Positions 21,175 through 31,296 of a DNA stretch of 64,000 nt are shown piece by piece. The translations under genes were made by a program, and so were the position numbers. Source of the stretch: Xiphydria camelus (taxonomy: Eukaryota > Arthropoda > Insecta > Hymenoptera > Xiphydriidae). The stretch lies in NCBI GenBank assembly GCA_963678675.1, contig OY783199.1, positions 13,834,232 to 13,898,231 on the forward strand, read 5' to 3'. Position 1 is the first letter of the stretch. Each line of letters starts with the position of its first letter. The notes under the pieces were generated by a model. That model was not told the origin of the DNA. It made no database searches and was given only the letters and a program-made list of their open reading frames with translations.

Positions 21175-23777
21175 TCACTCAACAACCCATTCCCCATATA
21201 ACTTTGGTGCTTTGATGGTTCGTCCAAATCGAGACTGTTTGTCTATTATGGTACCCGTGTCTCTGACTGGTTGCACTTCCCCTTGTTCTTGCCCTTCGCT
21301 TTGCTGATCTCCCGGTTCAGTCACACTTGGACTTCTCTTTGGCTCTTCCTTAATTTCTAATTCGTCATAACCTATCTCAGGATTAATTTTAAACTCTTTT
21401 TCCTTTGAATCTTTGATTAAATATTTTCTATTACGGGTAAGGACTGTTCCCTTATCCGTGAGGATTTGATACGTTCTTTTGTCTTTATCTTTTCCTATTA
21501 CCATTTCAGTCTTCTCAAAATTTTTCTTTACTAAATTTCTTACTCTGACTTTCTCTCCCTCTACTAATTCTGGAAGTGTTCTTGCTCTCTCATCATAATA
21601 CCTTTTTGATCCTTTTGCTTTTCCATCAATAATCTTTTTAACTTTTCCATGTTTTCTTGATCAAACTTATTGTTCGCGTTTGGTAATAACCCCGCCACGT
21701 TTCTGCCTAGTAAAATTTCATTCGGCGACCCCACCTTTTGGGAAATAGGAGTGTTACGAAATTCCAATAGTGCTAAGTATGGGTCTTTACCATCATGTTC
21801 AGCCTTTTTCAATATTTTTTTGATTGTCTGTATGTGCCTTTCGGCGAGTCCATTACTTTGAGGGTACTCTGGTGACGATTTCACGTGTTCAAAGTCCCAT
21901 TTCTTTGCGAATTCTTTAAATTCTCTTGAAGCGAATTGTGGGCCTCCATCAGAAATTAGTTTTCTTGGAATACCGAACTTTGAAAATATTGATTTTAATT
22001 TGTTTATTACTTCCGCACTAGTGGTCTTCGTCAACGCCTCTATTTCCACATACTTCGAGAAATAGTCGACTACTCTGAGGTAATTTTGTCCTTTGTATAA
22101 AAATAAGTCTATTCCTAGTTTGATCCACGGACCCGCTGGTACTTCATGTGGTAACAAAGGTTCTCTCGTGTTATTGCGCTTGTACTGGAGACATGTTTGA
22201 CAATTTTCAATCATTTTTTCAATATCCGTTGAAATTCCCGGCCAAAACAAGATTTCACGTGCTCTGGATTTTGTTTTTTCCACACCCAGGTGACTGTAAT
22301 GTAGTTTTTTGAGCATTTCTTTTCTCAAACTCCTAGGAACAATAATTTGATTGCCTTTTAGCAACAACCCGTCTTTCCTGTAGATATCCGAGTTAAATAC
22401 ATAATACTGTTTTAATTCTCGTGGAATCTTGTTTTGACTTGGCCAACCCTTCAACACAGTCCTTCAGCAAATTTAATTCTGGGTCTTTTTCCGTTTCTTT
22501 TACGAATGCTTTTAATCTCTCCTCACTCATGTAATCTCTATAATCTACTAAAAGAATTTGTGTTTCCAAGTCAGTTTCTTCATCTTTACTTTCTGACAGA
22601 TGTGCTCTCGAAAGTGCGTCTGCTAAAAATAATTCTTTACCCTACTTGTAAATTACATTGATATCGCAACCTTGTAATCTTAGTCTCATTTTCTGTAGTT
22701 TAATTGGTATTTCTGACATCGGTTTTTTTAAAATAGGTATCAACGGTTTGTGGTCGCTTTCAACCGTGACTTCTTTCCCTAAAATGTACTGTCTGAATCT
22801 CTCACAGCCGTATACTATTGCATACATTTCTTTTTCTATTTGTGCCCACGCTTGTTACGTTTTTGTCAATGCTTTCGATGCATATGCCACTGGTAGATTG
22901 TTTTGTAGTAAGACTGCGCCGACACCTGTACTGCTGGCATCGACGCTTACTGTACATGGTAAATTTATGTTATAGAATTGTAGCACTCTGGACTGTTCGC
23001 TAATATGTTTTTGATTTTTTCTGACGAATTCTCGTGTATTTGTGTCCAGTTGAAAATTGTATTTTTCTTAATCAACTCTCTTAACGGTACTGTGTAGTTT
23101 CATGCTTTAGGTATGTACTTGAAAACATAATTAATCATTCCTAGTAGTCTTTCTACGTCTTTTGCGTTTTCTGGTCTTTTCATTTCCCGGATAGCTTTGA
23201 CTTTTTCATCGTCTATCTTGATGCCTTTGTCAGTAAAGATATGGCCTAAAAATTTAACTCTTTTAAAATTGAATACGCATTTGTCTCTATTAAATTTTAC
23301 ATTAAATTCCCTTGCTCTTTTCATGGCTTCTCTAATATATTCGTTTAACTCTTTTTCGTTATCTCCCCAAATCAAAATGTCATCAATGAAAACTGCCATT
23401 TTTTTTATACCTGCAAATATCTTTGTATACTGTCTATGAAAAATTTCAGGTGCTGTCTTGATGCCATATGGTAGTCTTTTAAAACAATATCTACCAAAAG
23501 GCGTTTGGAAAGTAGTTAATTTTTGGCATTCTTCTTCTAGTTTAATTTGATGAAATGCTGTGCTTGCATCCAAAACACTGAATACTTTGGCTCCCTGAAC
23601 TTTGGCTGCTATTTCTTCAAAAGTTGGTAATTTACAATGCTCCCTTAATAAATATCTATTCAAGGAAATTGGATCTAGACATATTCTTAACTGGTTGTTT
23701 GGTTTCCTCACGATTACCACTGCATTTTCGAATTCAGTGGGCTCTGTTATTTCTTTTATTATACCTTTTTGCTCCAT
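21175..23777 (-). pseudogene. Pol (reverse transcriptase, RNase H, integrase), broken
   Basis: Minus strand in several frames. Reverse transcriptase at 23100-23777 has LDASTAFHQIKL and the FIDDILIW catalytic box. An RNase H piece at 22642-22827 carries VESDHKPLIPILKKP. Integrase at 21564-22457 has an HHCC zinc region (HYSHLGVEK...CQTC), first Asp in LGIDLF, second Asp in ISDGGPQF and the Glu in NGLAERHIQTIK. The C-terminal tail is 21175-21504. Order RT-RH-IN marks Ty3/gypsy. Frames break between RT and RH, between RH and IN, and near 21540, so no full-length Pol can be made. Confidence 0.92.
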
Positions 23778-24046
23778 TTTCTTTAGTTCTAGCTCGTAAA
23801 TATCCCTTAATTTAAATGTGGAATATTTCTACACCGTACACTTTTCCCTGTCGCGTTCGGTTTTAATTTTAATTCATACTCAAAGTCTTTTATTTCTCCA
23901 ACGCCCTGAAATACTTCCTCGTATTCTTTTACTCCATTCTCTTTTGGTGCAGTAATTACCTTGATTTTTGAAATCAAGTCTAATTTATCAATCGTTTTTT
24001 CCCCAAGTATTGGAACTTTATCCCCTTTAACGATAAAATATGGAAC

Positions 24047-25260
24047 TTACCAGGTTTTGTCTCTAATTTTACATTTTAATTTGGCTGTACCCATTACTTC
24101 TATCTTTGTACCATCGTAATTTGCTAATTTTTGTCTCGTTGGCTTAATTTGTACTCTTATGTTCAGTTTATCTAAATATTCCTGACTTAACACGTTGCAT
24201 CCCGCTCCCGTGTCTAATTTAAACATGAGTGATTCGTTACTCTCAATAAACTCTACTTTTTCCTTCCATTTTGTTGGTTCCAATGTTTTTATGAAAATCG
24301 TACCTAACAGGTGTGGTTGCAACGAGTCGCTGTCAGTATCTGAATCTGATCTCTTTATCTCTCTTATGTTATAATCGTTTCTACACATTTGCGCAAAATG
24401 TCCCATCTTTTGACACTTATAGCACTTGGCCCCGAACGCTGGGCACTGTCCGTAATTGTGCTTATAACCACACTTCTTGCACTTGTCGCTGGAGGTCTCC
24501 TCTACTTGCTTCTTTTGAGGATGTTTTCCTCTTGACGTTTCTTTTTGATTTTTGTTCATGTGCTCGTACCTGCTGTGCTCCCCCGTTCTGCTTCTATTCT
24601 GCTGATTAGGCCTCTGCTGCGATGTGTTTGGGTGATTTTCTTCTTTATTCGTGGGCTTTCGTTTGACATAATTCACATTCTCCGAAGTACTCTGTTGTAG
24701 CGTTTTCAGTTGCTCTTCGGCCATTTCACTTGTCTTACACATTTTGACGCATTTTTCCAGATTTAAATCGTCTGTTCTTAGTAATCTTTGTTTTAAGTTT
24801 GTATCACTAATCCCCGAGATAATTTGGTCTCTGATTAAGCTGTCTTTCAAAGTACCAAACTCACAGTCCATACTTAATTTTTTTAATTCAGTTAAGAACT
24901 GATTAAATTGTTCCCCTTCTTGTTGTCTTCTTTGGAAAAATACGTATCTATTGATTGTCTCATTTTTCTTTGGGACACAATAATTTTCAAACTTAGTTTT
25001 TACGGTGAGGTACACTTTTTCCTCTGTTTCTGTTAATTCAAATGTCTCGAACTTCTCCGCTGCTTCGTCTCCTATCGAATGCAACAATATTGCAATTTTC
25101 ACTGTGTCTGGCTTATGATCACTTTCTGTGGCTTCTAAATATCTTTCGAACTTTTTTATCTATTTTTTCCAATTTTCCGCTACATTCCCCTCCAAATCCA
25201 ACGGTCCTGGGGGTTTCAGATTCAAACCTGCACTCGTTGCTACTGCCTCGTCCTGCATCT
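24047..25260 (-). pseudogene. Gag plus protease of the LTR retrotransposon
   Basis: Minus strand; the frame begins near 25260 (MQDEAVATSAGL...). A stop codon TAG at 25160-25162 replaces an expected Trp codon after NWKK. From 25102 the frame is open for 351 codons. It has a capsid-like helical region, two Cys/His zinc knuckles (CKKCGYKHNYGQC and CYKCQKMGHFAQMC) and an aspartic protease active site (FKLDTGAGCN) near the end. Gag would coat the RNA and the protease mature the polyprotein. The nonsense codon makes this copy defective unless read through. Confidence 0.9.
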
Positions 25261-25325
25261 TGCTTCTCCTTGTGTGGCTCTATACTTTTCTTTTTATTTT
25301 ATTCACGGTCCTACAGACTGCGCCA

Positions 25326-25479
25326 TGTTGAACTGGGGTTTAATTAATAATAAAACTTTGTTCGTAGTCTGTTGTGTATTTGGTAACGCTCTCTCCACGT
25401 GGCTCTGCCTTACACCATATTGCCTTCTCCTCACTTCCCCTTCCATCTACTGCCCTCTATCTCAACTTCCCGTATTACA
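25326..25479 (-). repeat. 5' LTR (element orientation)
   Basis: 154 bp; would contain the element promoter. Followed on the minus strand by the primer-binding site. Confidence 0.95.
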
Positions 25480-25558
25480 GACATTACCTCTGGCGGCGAA
25501 AAAACAAACTAGTTTTGGATAGCAGTTTTGGAGCTTAGCTACGCATTAGAATACGAGA

Positions 25559-25852
25559 GTGCACATAGTAATTTGTTTTCCCAAAATATCGTCAGAATTC
25601 TTAAAACCACGAGTGAAATCGAAAGGTAGACTTATTTGCTACGTTCCTGGCTGTCAAAGTCGTCGTTTAAATAAAGACGACGTGTCTTTCCATTATTTTC
25701 CAAAGCCGGGCAAACGCTTCGTATACACTCCAGACGTGTCTGGAAATTTAGAAAACATCGATCAACTAAAAAAGTGGATGATAATGTTAAAAATAAAATC
25801 AGTTACGCCGTATGCCAAAGTGTATTCGCGTCATTTTTTGAGTGCTGATTAA
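25559..25852 (+). pseudogene. THAP-domain fragment, degenerate
   Basis: 97-codon frame matching the THAP zinc finger: CYVPGC (first two ligands), FHYFP, then LKKWMIMLKIKS, and AKVYSRHF. THAP domains bind DNA in host regulators and in P-element-type transposases. The third zinc ligand, normally Cys in a C-S-R-H-F context, is Tyr here, so the finger should not fold normally. The frame stops right after the domain, 20 bp before a palindromic element. Start codon choice is uncertain; it may be one exon. Whether host or transposon derived cannot be told. Confidence 0.65.
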
Positions 25853-25871
25853 ATTTCCGTTGCCTATGCAT

Positions 25872-26088
25872 GTACACCCGGCGACTCGAATTCTCAGCTT
25901 AGTGACTTTTCAAAATATTACTTTTAAACGTAACAGCCAATTAACAATTAAATCTCATACTTTCATTAGCTAATGCGGTGTTTGCCTTGGCTAATGAAAG
26001 CATGATAATTAATTATTCATTGGTTAGTATATTGAAATATGACATTTCGAAAAGTCACTAGGCTGAGAATCCGAGTCGCCGGGGGTAC
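25872..26088. repeat. Foldback MITE, left twin
   Basis: 217-bp palindrome, ends GTACACCCGGCGACTCG and inverse. Arms contain AGTGACTTTTC and GCTAATG/CATTAGC words. Confidence 0.85.
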
Positions 26089-26300
26089 ACCCGGGGACAC
26101 GGCATCTGTCGCTGGTGACTTTTTTAAACGTTATTTTTAAACGTACTAACCAATGAATAATTAATTCTCATGCGCTCATTAGCTACGGTGGCGTCTACTC
26201 TCGTTAATGAAAGCATGAGGATTATTAATTATTGCTTAGTACGTTTAAAAATAACGTTTAAAAAAGTCACCAGCGACAGATGCCGTGTCCCCGGGTGTAC
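26085..26300. repeat. Foldback MITE, right twin
   Basis: 216-bp, nearly perfect palindrome, ends GTACACCCGGGGACACGG and inverse, with CAGCGACAGATGCC in both arms. It shares the GTAC at 26085-26088 with the left twin. Confidence 0.88.
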
Positions 26301-26619
26301 ATGCTTAAAGTAGTACCTCTACGAGATCGTTGAATTAAGAAATTGTTGAAATTTGACATATGTTATTTAATACATTATCCAAACATCTGTGTAATTTAAA
26401 TAAGTTTGACCATCCCAAACCTGAGATATTTACACTTGAAGTTGGCTTGATTTACACGTAACAAATACGTTATGATGGGCAAAACAGTGCATCATTAATT
26501 CTACCGTCAAAACTAAAATTAAAAAGTTGATAAAAACGAGGATAAGGTAGAGTAGGATATCACGAATAATGTGAAAAAAAAATGAGAATGATTCACCATC
26601 TAGTTTCCAAGATATAACC

Positions 26620-26905
26620 ACAGCTTACGCAGCTAGCTAACTCCCACGCGGCACCTTTGAAGTTAGAAACGCCGATCCGTTGACCTTGAGTCGTGCTGTC
26701 TCTTTCTGTTTCGGGAAAGATCAGGGCCGCACTGCGGTAGTCTCCAGCTCACTCGGGAGAGAAGTCAGGGTCGGAACTATATAATATATAAGTAGTTATT
26801 TCATTTTACAAAGTCCGGCCCTAAATTCTTTCCCGACCGAGAGAGAGATAGCATGCGTCCAGGTTTAAAGGTCCGGCGTGGGAGTTGGCTAGCTGTGTAA
26901 GCTGT
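26620..26905. mobile_element. MITE with 9-bp target duplication (Mutator-type)
   Basis: 286 bp, ends ACAGCTTACGCAGC and inverse (GCTGTGTAAGCTGT). GATATAACC stands on both sides (26611-26619 and 26906-26914). A 9-bp duplication is the hallmark of Mutator elements. The interior keeps a degraded palindrome and no coding sequence. Confidence 0.85.
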
Positions 26906-26914
26906 GATATAACC

Positions 26915-27899
26915 ATGAGAAGCCCTCATAATTTTGGTCGTATAGCATATATCTGCAAGGCCTGCAAGCGAACGAGTGCGTGGAGGGGGAACGGGACAGC
27001 AAGTCACGAGCGTCGCTCACACTCACACGGAGGAGTGCGTCGTCTGTATATACAATCTATTTCGTGTATAGGGGCAAAGCCCGGACAGTCCAGGCAAAAA
27101 GTTTACTGGCGATGGTAGATCAAAAACACAATATAGAATATATTTTACGGCAATAAATGATATCCATCGTATTATCTATTAGTACCGAGTCAATATTGCG
27201 TAGTTTTTAATTTTATTTACTACTAATTAAACTAATTATCAATCTTTTAAACATGAACATGGCATGTAACTTTTAGTTGAGGTCGTCGCGGAGGAACTAC
27301 CTTAACCTAAATGTTTGCTCCAAAACAGTTATTCTTCAATGTTCCAGCTTCCAAGAGATTCTAAAACAGGCTCCCCTTCAAGGAAGTTCCTGTTACCCGG
27401 TTTTATATTAGCCCACAGGCAAATTTCATTAATGTTAATCATATTTTACATAAAAAACTACTTTTAACCCATTGAAATACCTACATTGAACCTGCACTTT
27501 TAAAGCCGCCATATTAATTTTAGCTCCGCCCATTCGACAGATCCCAATAGGAATGCCATCGCTTAAAACTCGAATAGCACGAATTTTGTTAATACGAATA
27601 TCCAATTTTTCGCCTTTTCAAGTTTGTATTAATGAGAAGATCGATTAGCACACTCGATTTAGGCTTTGAATCCGATGCAAATAAAAATCCTAGCGCAGTA
27701 TTCCTGTTCATTCTCCATAATGTTAAAATAGTGATATTATTGTAATATGTTTTATTATTACAAAGTTATCCACATCCTAAATATCGAATCGTATTAAAGA
27801 TGGCTGACTACTGGTGTCGGGCCTTAATTGCGTATTTTTATCAAGTTAAATTTTAAAAAATGTCTGCGCACTTTTTTAAACGTGCGATATGGTATTATT
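26915..27899. other. No gene seen
   Basis: Unremarkable AT-rich DNA with no supported feature. Confidence 0.4.
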
Positions 27900-28560
27900 A
27901 TTAAATCGTGAATATTGTACGACGAGTGATAGTTGAAGGAGTGCTCCGAATAAAGTTGCAAACATAAAAATAGTCGTAGTTAATTTTTCAACGGAAATAC
28001 GTTCTAACATCCCAATAAACAAGGTTACATGAAATAAATTTTGAAAAATAGTGAAAACGTGTGGTTATAAAGACGTTTCAAAGCGACGTAATTTTAAGGT
28101 TGAGAATGTCTGGGGGCACAACATATATTTGTCTTACAGAATAAACAAGGTTACGTGAAATAAACGTTGAAACATTGAAATGGTGGAAGCGTGTGGTTGT
28201 AAATACGTTTCAAAGCGGTTAGGAAAGACGACAATTTTTAACGTTTTTAAATCGTGCAATAAACCGTTCATTTAACGTAAATATATTATATATATATTAT
28301 ATATTTACGTTAAATGAACGGTTTATTGCACGATTTAAAAACGTTAAAAATTGTCGTCTTTCCTAACCGCTTTGAAACGTATTTACAACCACACGCTTCC
28401 ACCATTTCAATGTTTCAACATTTATTTCACGTAACCTTGTTTATTTTGTAATCACTTCGAAACATACATATAAGTAGGTATATAACAACACGTTTTATAC
28501 CATTTATCAACGTTTATTTCACATCATCTTGTTTATAGTTTATACGTGTACGAAATGTTG
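27900..28560. repeat. Nested inverted repeat around a near-perfect palindrome
   Basis: The core, 28141-28445, is a ~305-bp palindrome with ~150-bp arms that differ at only a few bases, centred on a TATATA run near 28293. Outside it, 28006-28090 and 28480-28545 form an older, diverged inverted pair built of the same words (AATAAACAAGGTTACATG, AACGTGT). A further match to the left flank appears beyond the 10.4-kb transposon at 39345-39460. Confidence 0.8.
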
Positions 28561-28867
28561 TTTCTTCACTCTACATATAAAAAATGTGTAATAAACGTTT
28601 ACTTGAAACGTGCTTTAATAACATTGAAAAACGTTTAGTGTCGAAACGTTTATTTGATGCTATAATAGTTACCGAAAATTCAGCACATTTACGTACCCAG
28701 ACAGCACTTGATTCTTAAAGATAGCTAAAAGATATCGTTTTCAAGTCGTCTTTTCGGTAAAGCGAAAAGACATCTAATAGAGGTCTTTTAAAAGACATTA
28801 CTAATATTAGTAGACTAAAAGATATCTATTTAAAGATGTCTTATGGACTTGAACGAAAAGTCATCTA

Positions 28868-30265
28868 AAGGTAAGTCTATACCGGGATACAAAAATGTTG
28901 GCAACACGATAATCCGGTGTTGGCAACACGATAATCCGGTGTTGTCAACATGTATCCCGCCGACTTGCAACTCGCCGACGGATACTCGGCAACAGCCACT
29001 ATCCGAATGTAGGTACAAACCGGGATACAAAATGTTGGCAACATGTTGGCAACACGAGTATCCCGTCAACTAGCGACAATTTAATTGCTACTCGTAAACT
29101 GCGGGCGGCATGACATCAAAGAAAGCTGTTGCCTGTTGCTTGTATCCGAGTTTCCCATTTGAAATGGGAAACATCGGAAACATCGCTCTCTCTGGACTAG
29201 AATCTACCTACCTACCTACCTACCTAGCTACCTACCTACCTACATACGATAATGTTCCGTCGCACGAGGGACAGAATTTCAGAAGGTCGATTGAAACCTT
29301 TTAATAGTATCGATCATATAAATAACATATATTTCTTGCATACATTTTTCATTGAATGCCATATTATACGGGCCGCACAGTGTTCACATGGCAGATCGGA
29401 CGGCGTATCGTATTTCTCATTTTACAAAGCAGTACTCTCTCACTACATGTGTATGTTCTTTCTAGATTGAAAAGAAAGTCACGTAATTATTTCTCTCGGC
29501 AGAGGCACTCTCCCGATGCGTGATTTCGCGCATACAGCTGCCAAGTGGCACGTGCGAATATCAAGCCACGTTCAGGCTTCTGTCGGTAAATTTGAGCCGC
29601 GTCAAAGGAGCTTCGAAATATAGCGGTACCTATTACCGCGGGCACTGCAGAAAATGACTCATTCTGACCTGTCCCATATCGCCCGCCTCGCCGGGGGTAT
29701 GTTTCGGCGAATCTAGGCTACCTGAAGGGTTAATTGCCGGACGAGTCGTAATGAACCCCTTACCACAAAAAAATACCCATTGTAATAGATACCGCTATAC
29801 TTTGAATATATTAAATCAGCTTTGTAAAGGGGAGAAATGAATTCAATACATGACTGATGCAGTTGATGGCCAATTAGGGAACACTTAATGACAAGTAACT
29901 CCGCCATTAAATTGTCACCATAGCTTGTCCTGTTTTGTAAAAACTGTCGCTGCCTCCACCTTCTTTTTCGCTTCTGGAAGGCTATTATGATGAAAGCAGC
30001 ACTAACACCAGCAGCAATGGACGGTTCCATTTTTTAACATCAACACTCCGTTTCGTTTGAACGCTCAACTGGTTCTGACCGCATGTATCCGGATACAAGT
30101 TGATGTATCCAACAGTATGTTGCCAACAGCGACATCGTGTTGGCAACACTCAATGTTGATGTTGCCAACAGCGATGTTGATGTTGCCAACAGCGATGTTG
30201 CCAACAGCCATAAACGTGTTGCCAACATGTTGCCAACATTTTGTATCCCGGTCTAAACGTACCTT
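28868..30265. mobile_element. Nested element with GTTGGCAAC arrays
   Basis: Inverted ends AAGGTAAGTCTATACCGGGA and AAGGTACGTTTAGACCGGGA (the latter on the minus strand). About a dozen GTTGGCAAC/GTTGCCAAC copies sit in the two subterminal zones (28890-29060, 30115-30245). The interior carries a (CTAC)n run and a copy of the GTTCCGTCGCA dispersed repeat (29256-29880). No transposase is seen. Confidence 0.7.
29203..29245. repeat. (CTAC)n microsatellite
   Basis: Ten CTAC-type tetranucleotide units with one GCTA interruption. Confidence 0.95.
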
Positions 30266-30568
30266 AAAAGACGTCTTTCACAAGGAAAGTATAGAGAGCG
30301 CCACTATCTGGAATATTTTTCTATGGTCACGCGTGTTGTGCGCTTGTGCATTATTAGGAAGAGTACAAAACACCTCGAGGGAAACGCCGAAGTGAAAGAA
30401 ATGTAAGTTTAACAATTACAATTAATTATATATGTTCTTGTAGCTTTAGATCGCAATTTTAAGCTTTTCAACGCAGTCTTGCGAACTTCATTTTTCGTGT
30501 ATACATTTATTACTATGGTGCTGTTCATCGAGTATGTACATAACCTTACTTATCGGATGAATAATAAT

Positions 30569-31252
30569 AGGTTTGTTCCCGTTGCCTACACTCGCTGTAC
30601 TTTCCAGAAAAGTGTAGGTTCTTATTGGTCAGCAGAGATGTCAAAAACGTGTATAGAACGATACTTGTTACTAATTACAAATGTAATTAAATATCTCAAT
30701 GTATCTTGTTACTTCGTTATACAAGTAGCGAGGTAACAGTAGATATTTGATTCAATTGTATCGAAGAACGAAGATGTTTAGTTACTCGTTACATTTGTAT
30801 CGAGTAACAATATGAAATTTCGTTATTTATTTCTATTCGTAGCGTGTAATGAACTAAAATTTCATTACTCGATACAAATATAACGAGTAACGCAATGAAA
30901 TCGATACTCGATACAAATGTAACAAGTATCGTAATTAAATTGGTTACTCGCGATACAAATGTAACGAGTAACGCAATTAAATTTCTTATTCGATACAAGT
31001 GTAACAAATAACTGAACTTCTTCGTTCCACGTTATAAATGGAACAAGTAGCAAGTGATACCTCGATAATTATGTAGCAATGTAACGTAAGGAATTACGTT
31101 TCCCAATACAGCCTATAGCGTGTAACTTTTGTGTAACTCGATACAAAAGTAACCAGTTACTGACATCTCTGTTGGTCAGTATTATTATAAGCCAATGAAA
31201 ATCTACACTTTTCTGGAAAGTGCAGCGAGTGTAGGCAACGGAAACAAACCTA
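30569..31252. mobile_element. Small foldback interrupted by a hAT MITE
   Basis: Arms 30569-30629 and 31193-31252 pair as GGTTTGTTCCCGTTGCCTAC and inverse, flanked by TAATA on both sides. Its centre is occupied by the hAT-type MITE at 30633-31171, so without that insertion it is only ~140 bp long. Confidence 0.8.
30633..31171. mobile_element. hAT-type MITE, TTGGTCAG duplication
   Basis: 539 bp, ends CAGAGATGTCA and inverse, exact 8-bp duplication TTGGTCAG (30625-30632 and 31172-31179), the hAT signature. The interior consists largely of degenerate repeats of a TACTCGATACAAATGTAACG-type word. Confidence 0.92.
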
Positions 31253-31296
31253 ATATTTTATTTGTATTGCAGTAGCACCTCTATTATACACGAAAC

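Larger units (their letters stand above)
20962..25479 (-). mobile_element. Ty3/gypsy LTR retrotransposon, complete structure
   Basis: 4518 bp with two 154-bp LTRs (20962-21115 and 25326-25479). Each LTR reads TGTTGAACTGGGG...GTATTACA on the plus strand. GACAT flanks both ends (20957-20961, 25480-25484), a 5-bp target duplication. The element reads right to left. The primer-binding site next to the right LTR is TGGCGCAGTCTGTAGGACC. A polypurine tract, AAAAGGGAAGA, abuts the left LTR. Gag and pol follow in standard order; no envelope gene. LTRs differ at four positions, all transitions, so the insertion is fairly recent. Confidence 0.95.
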
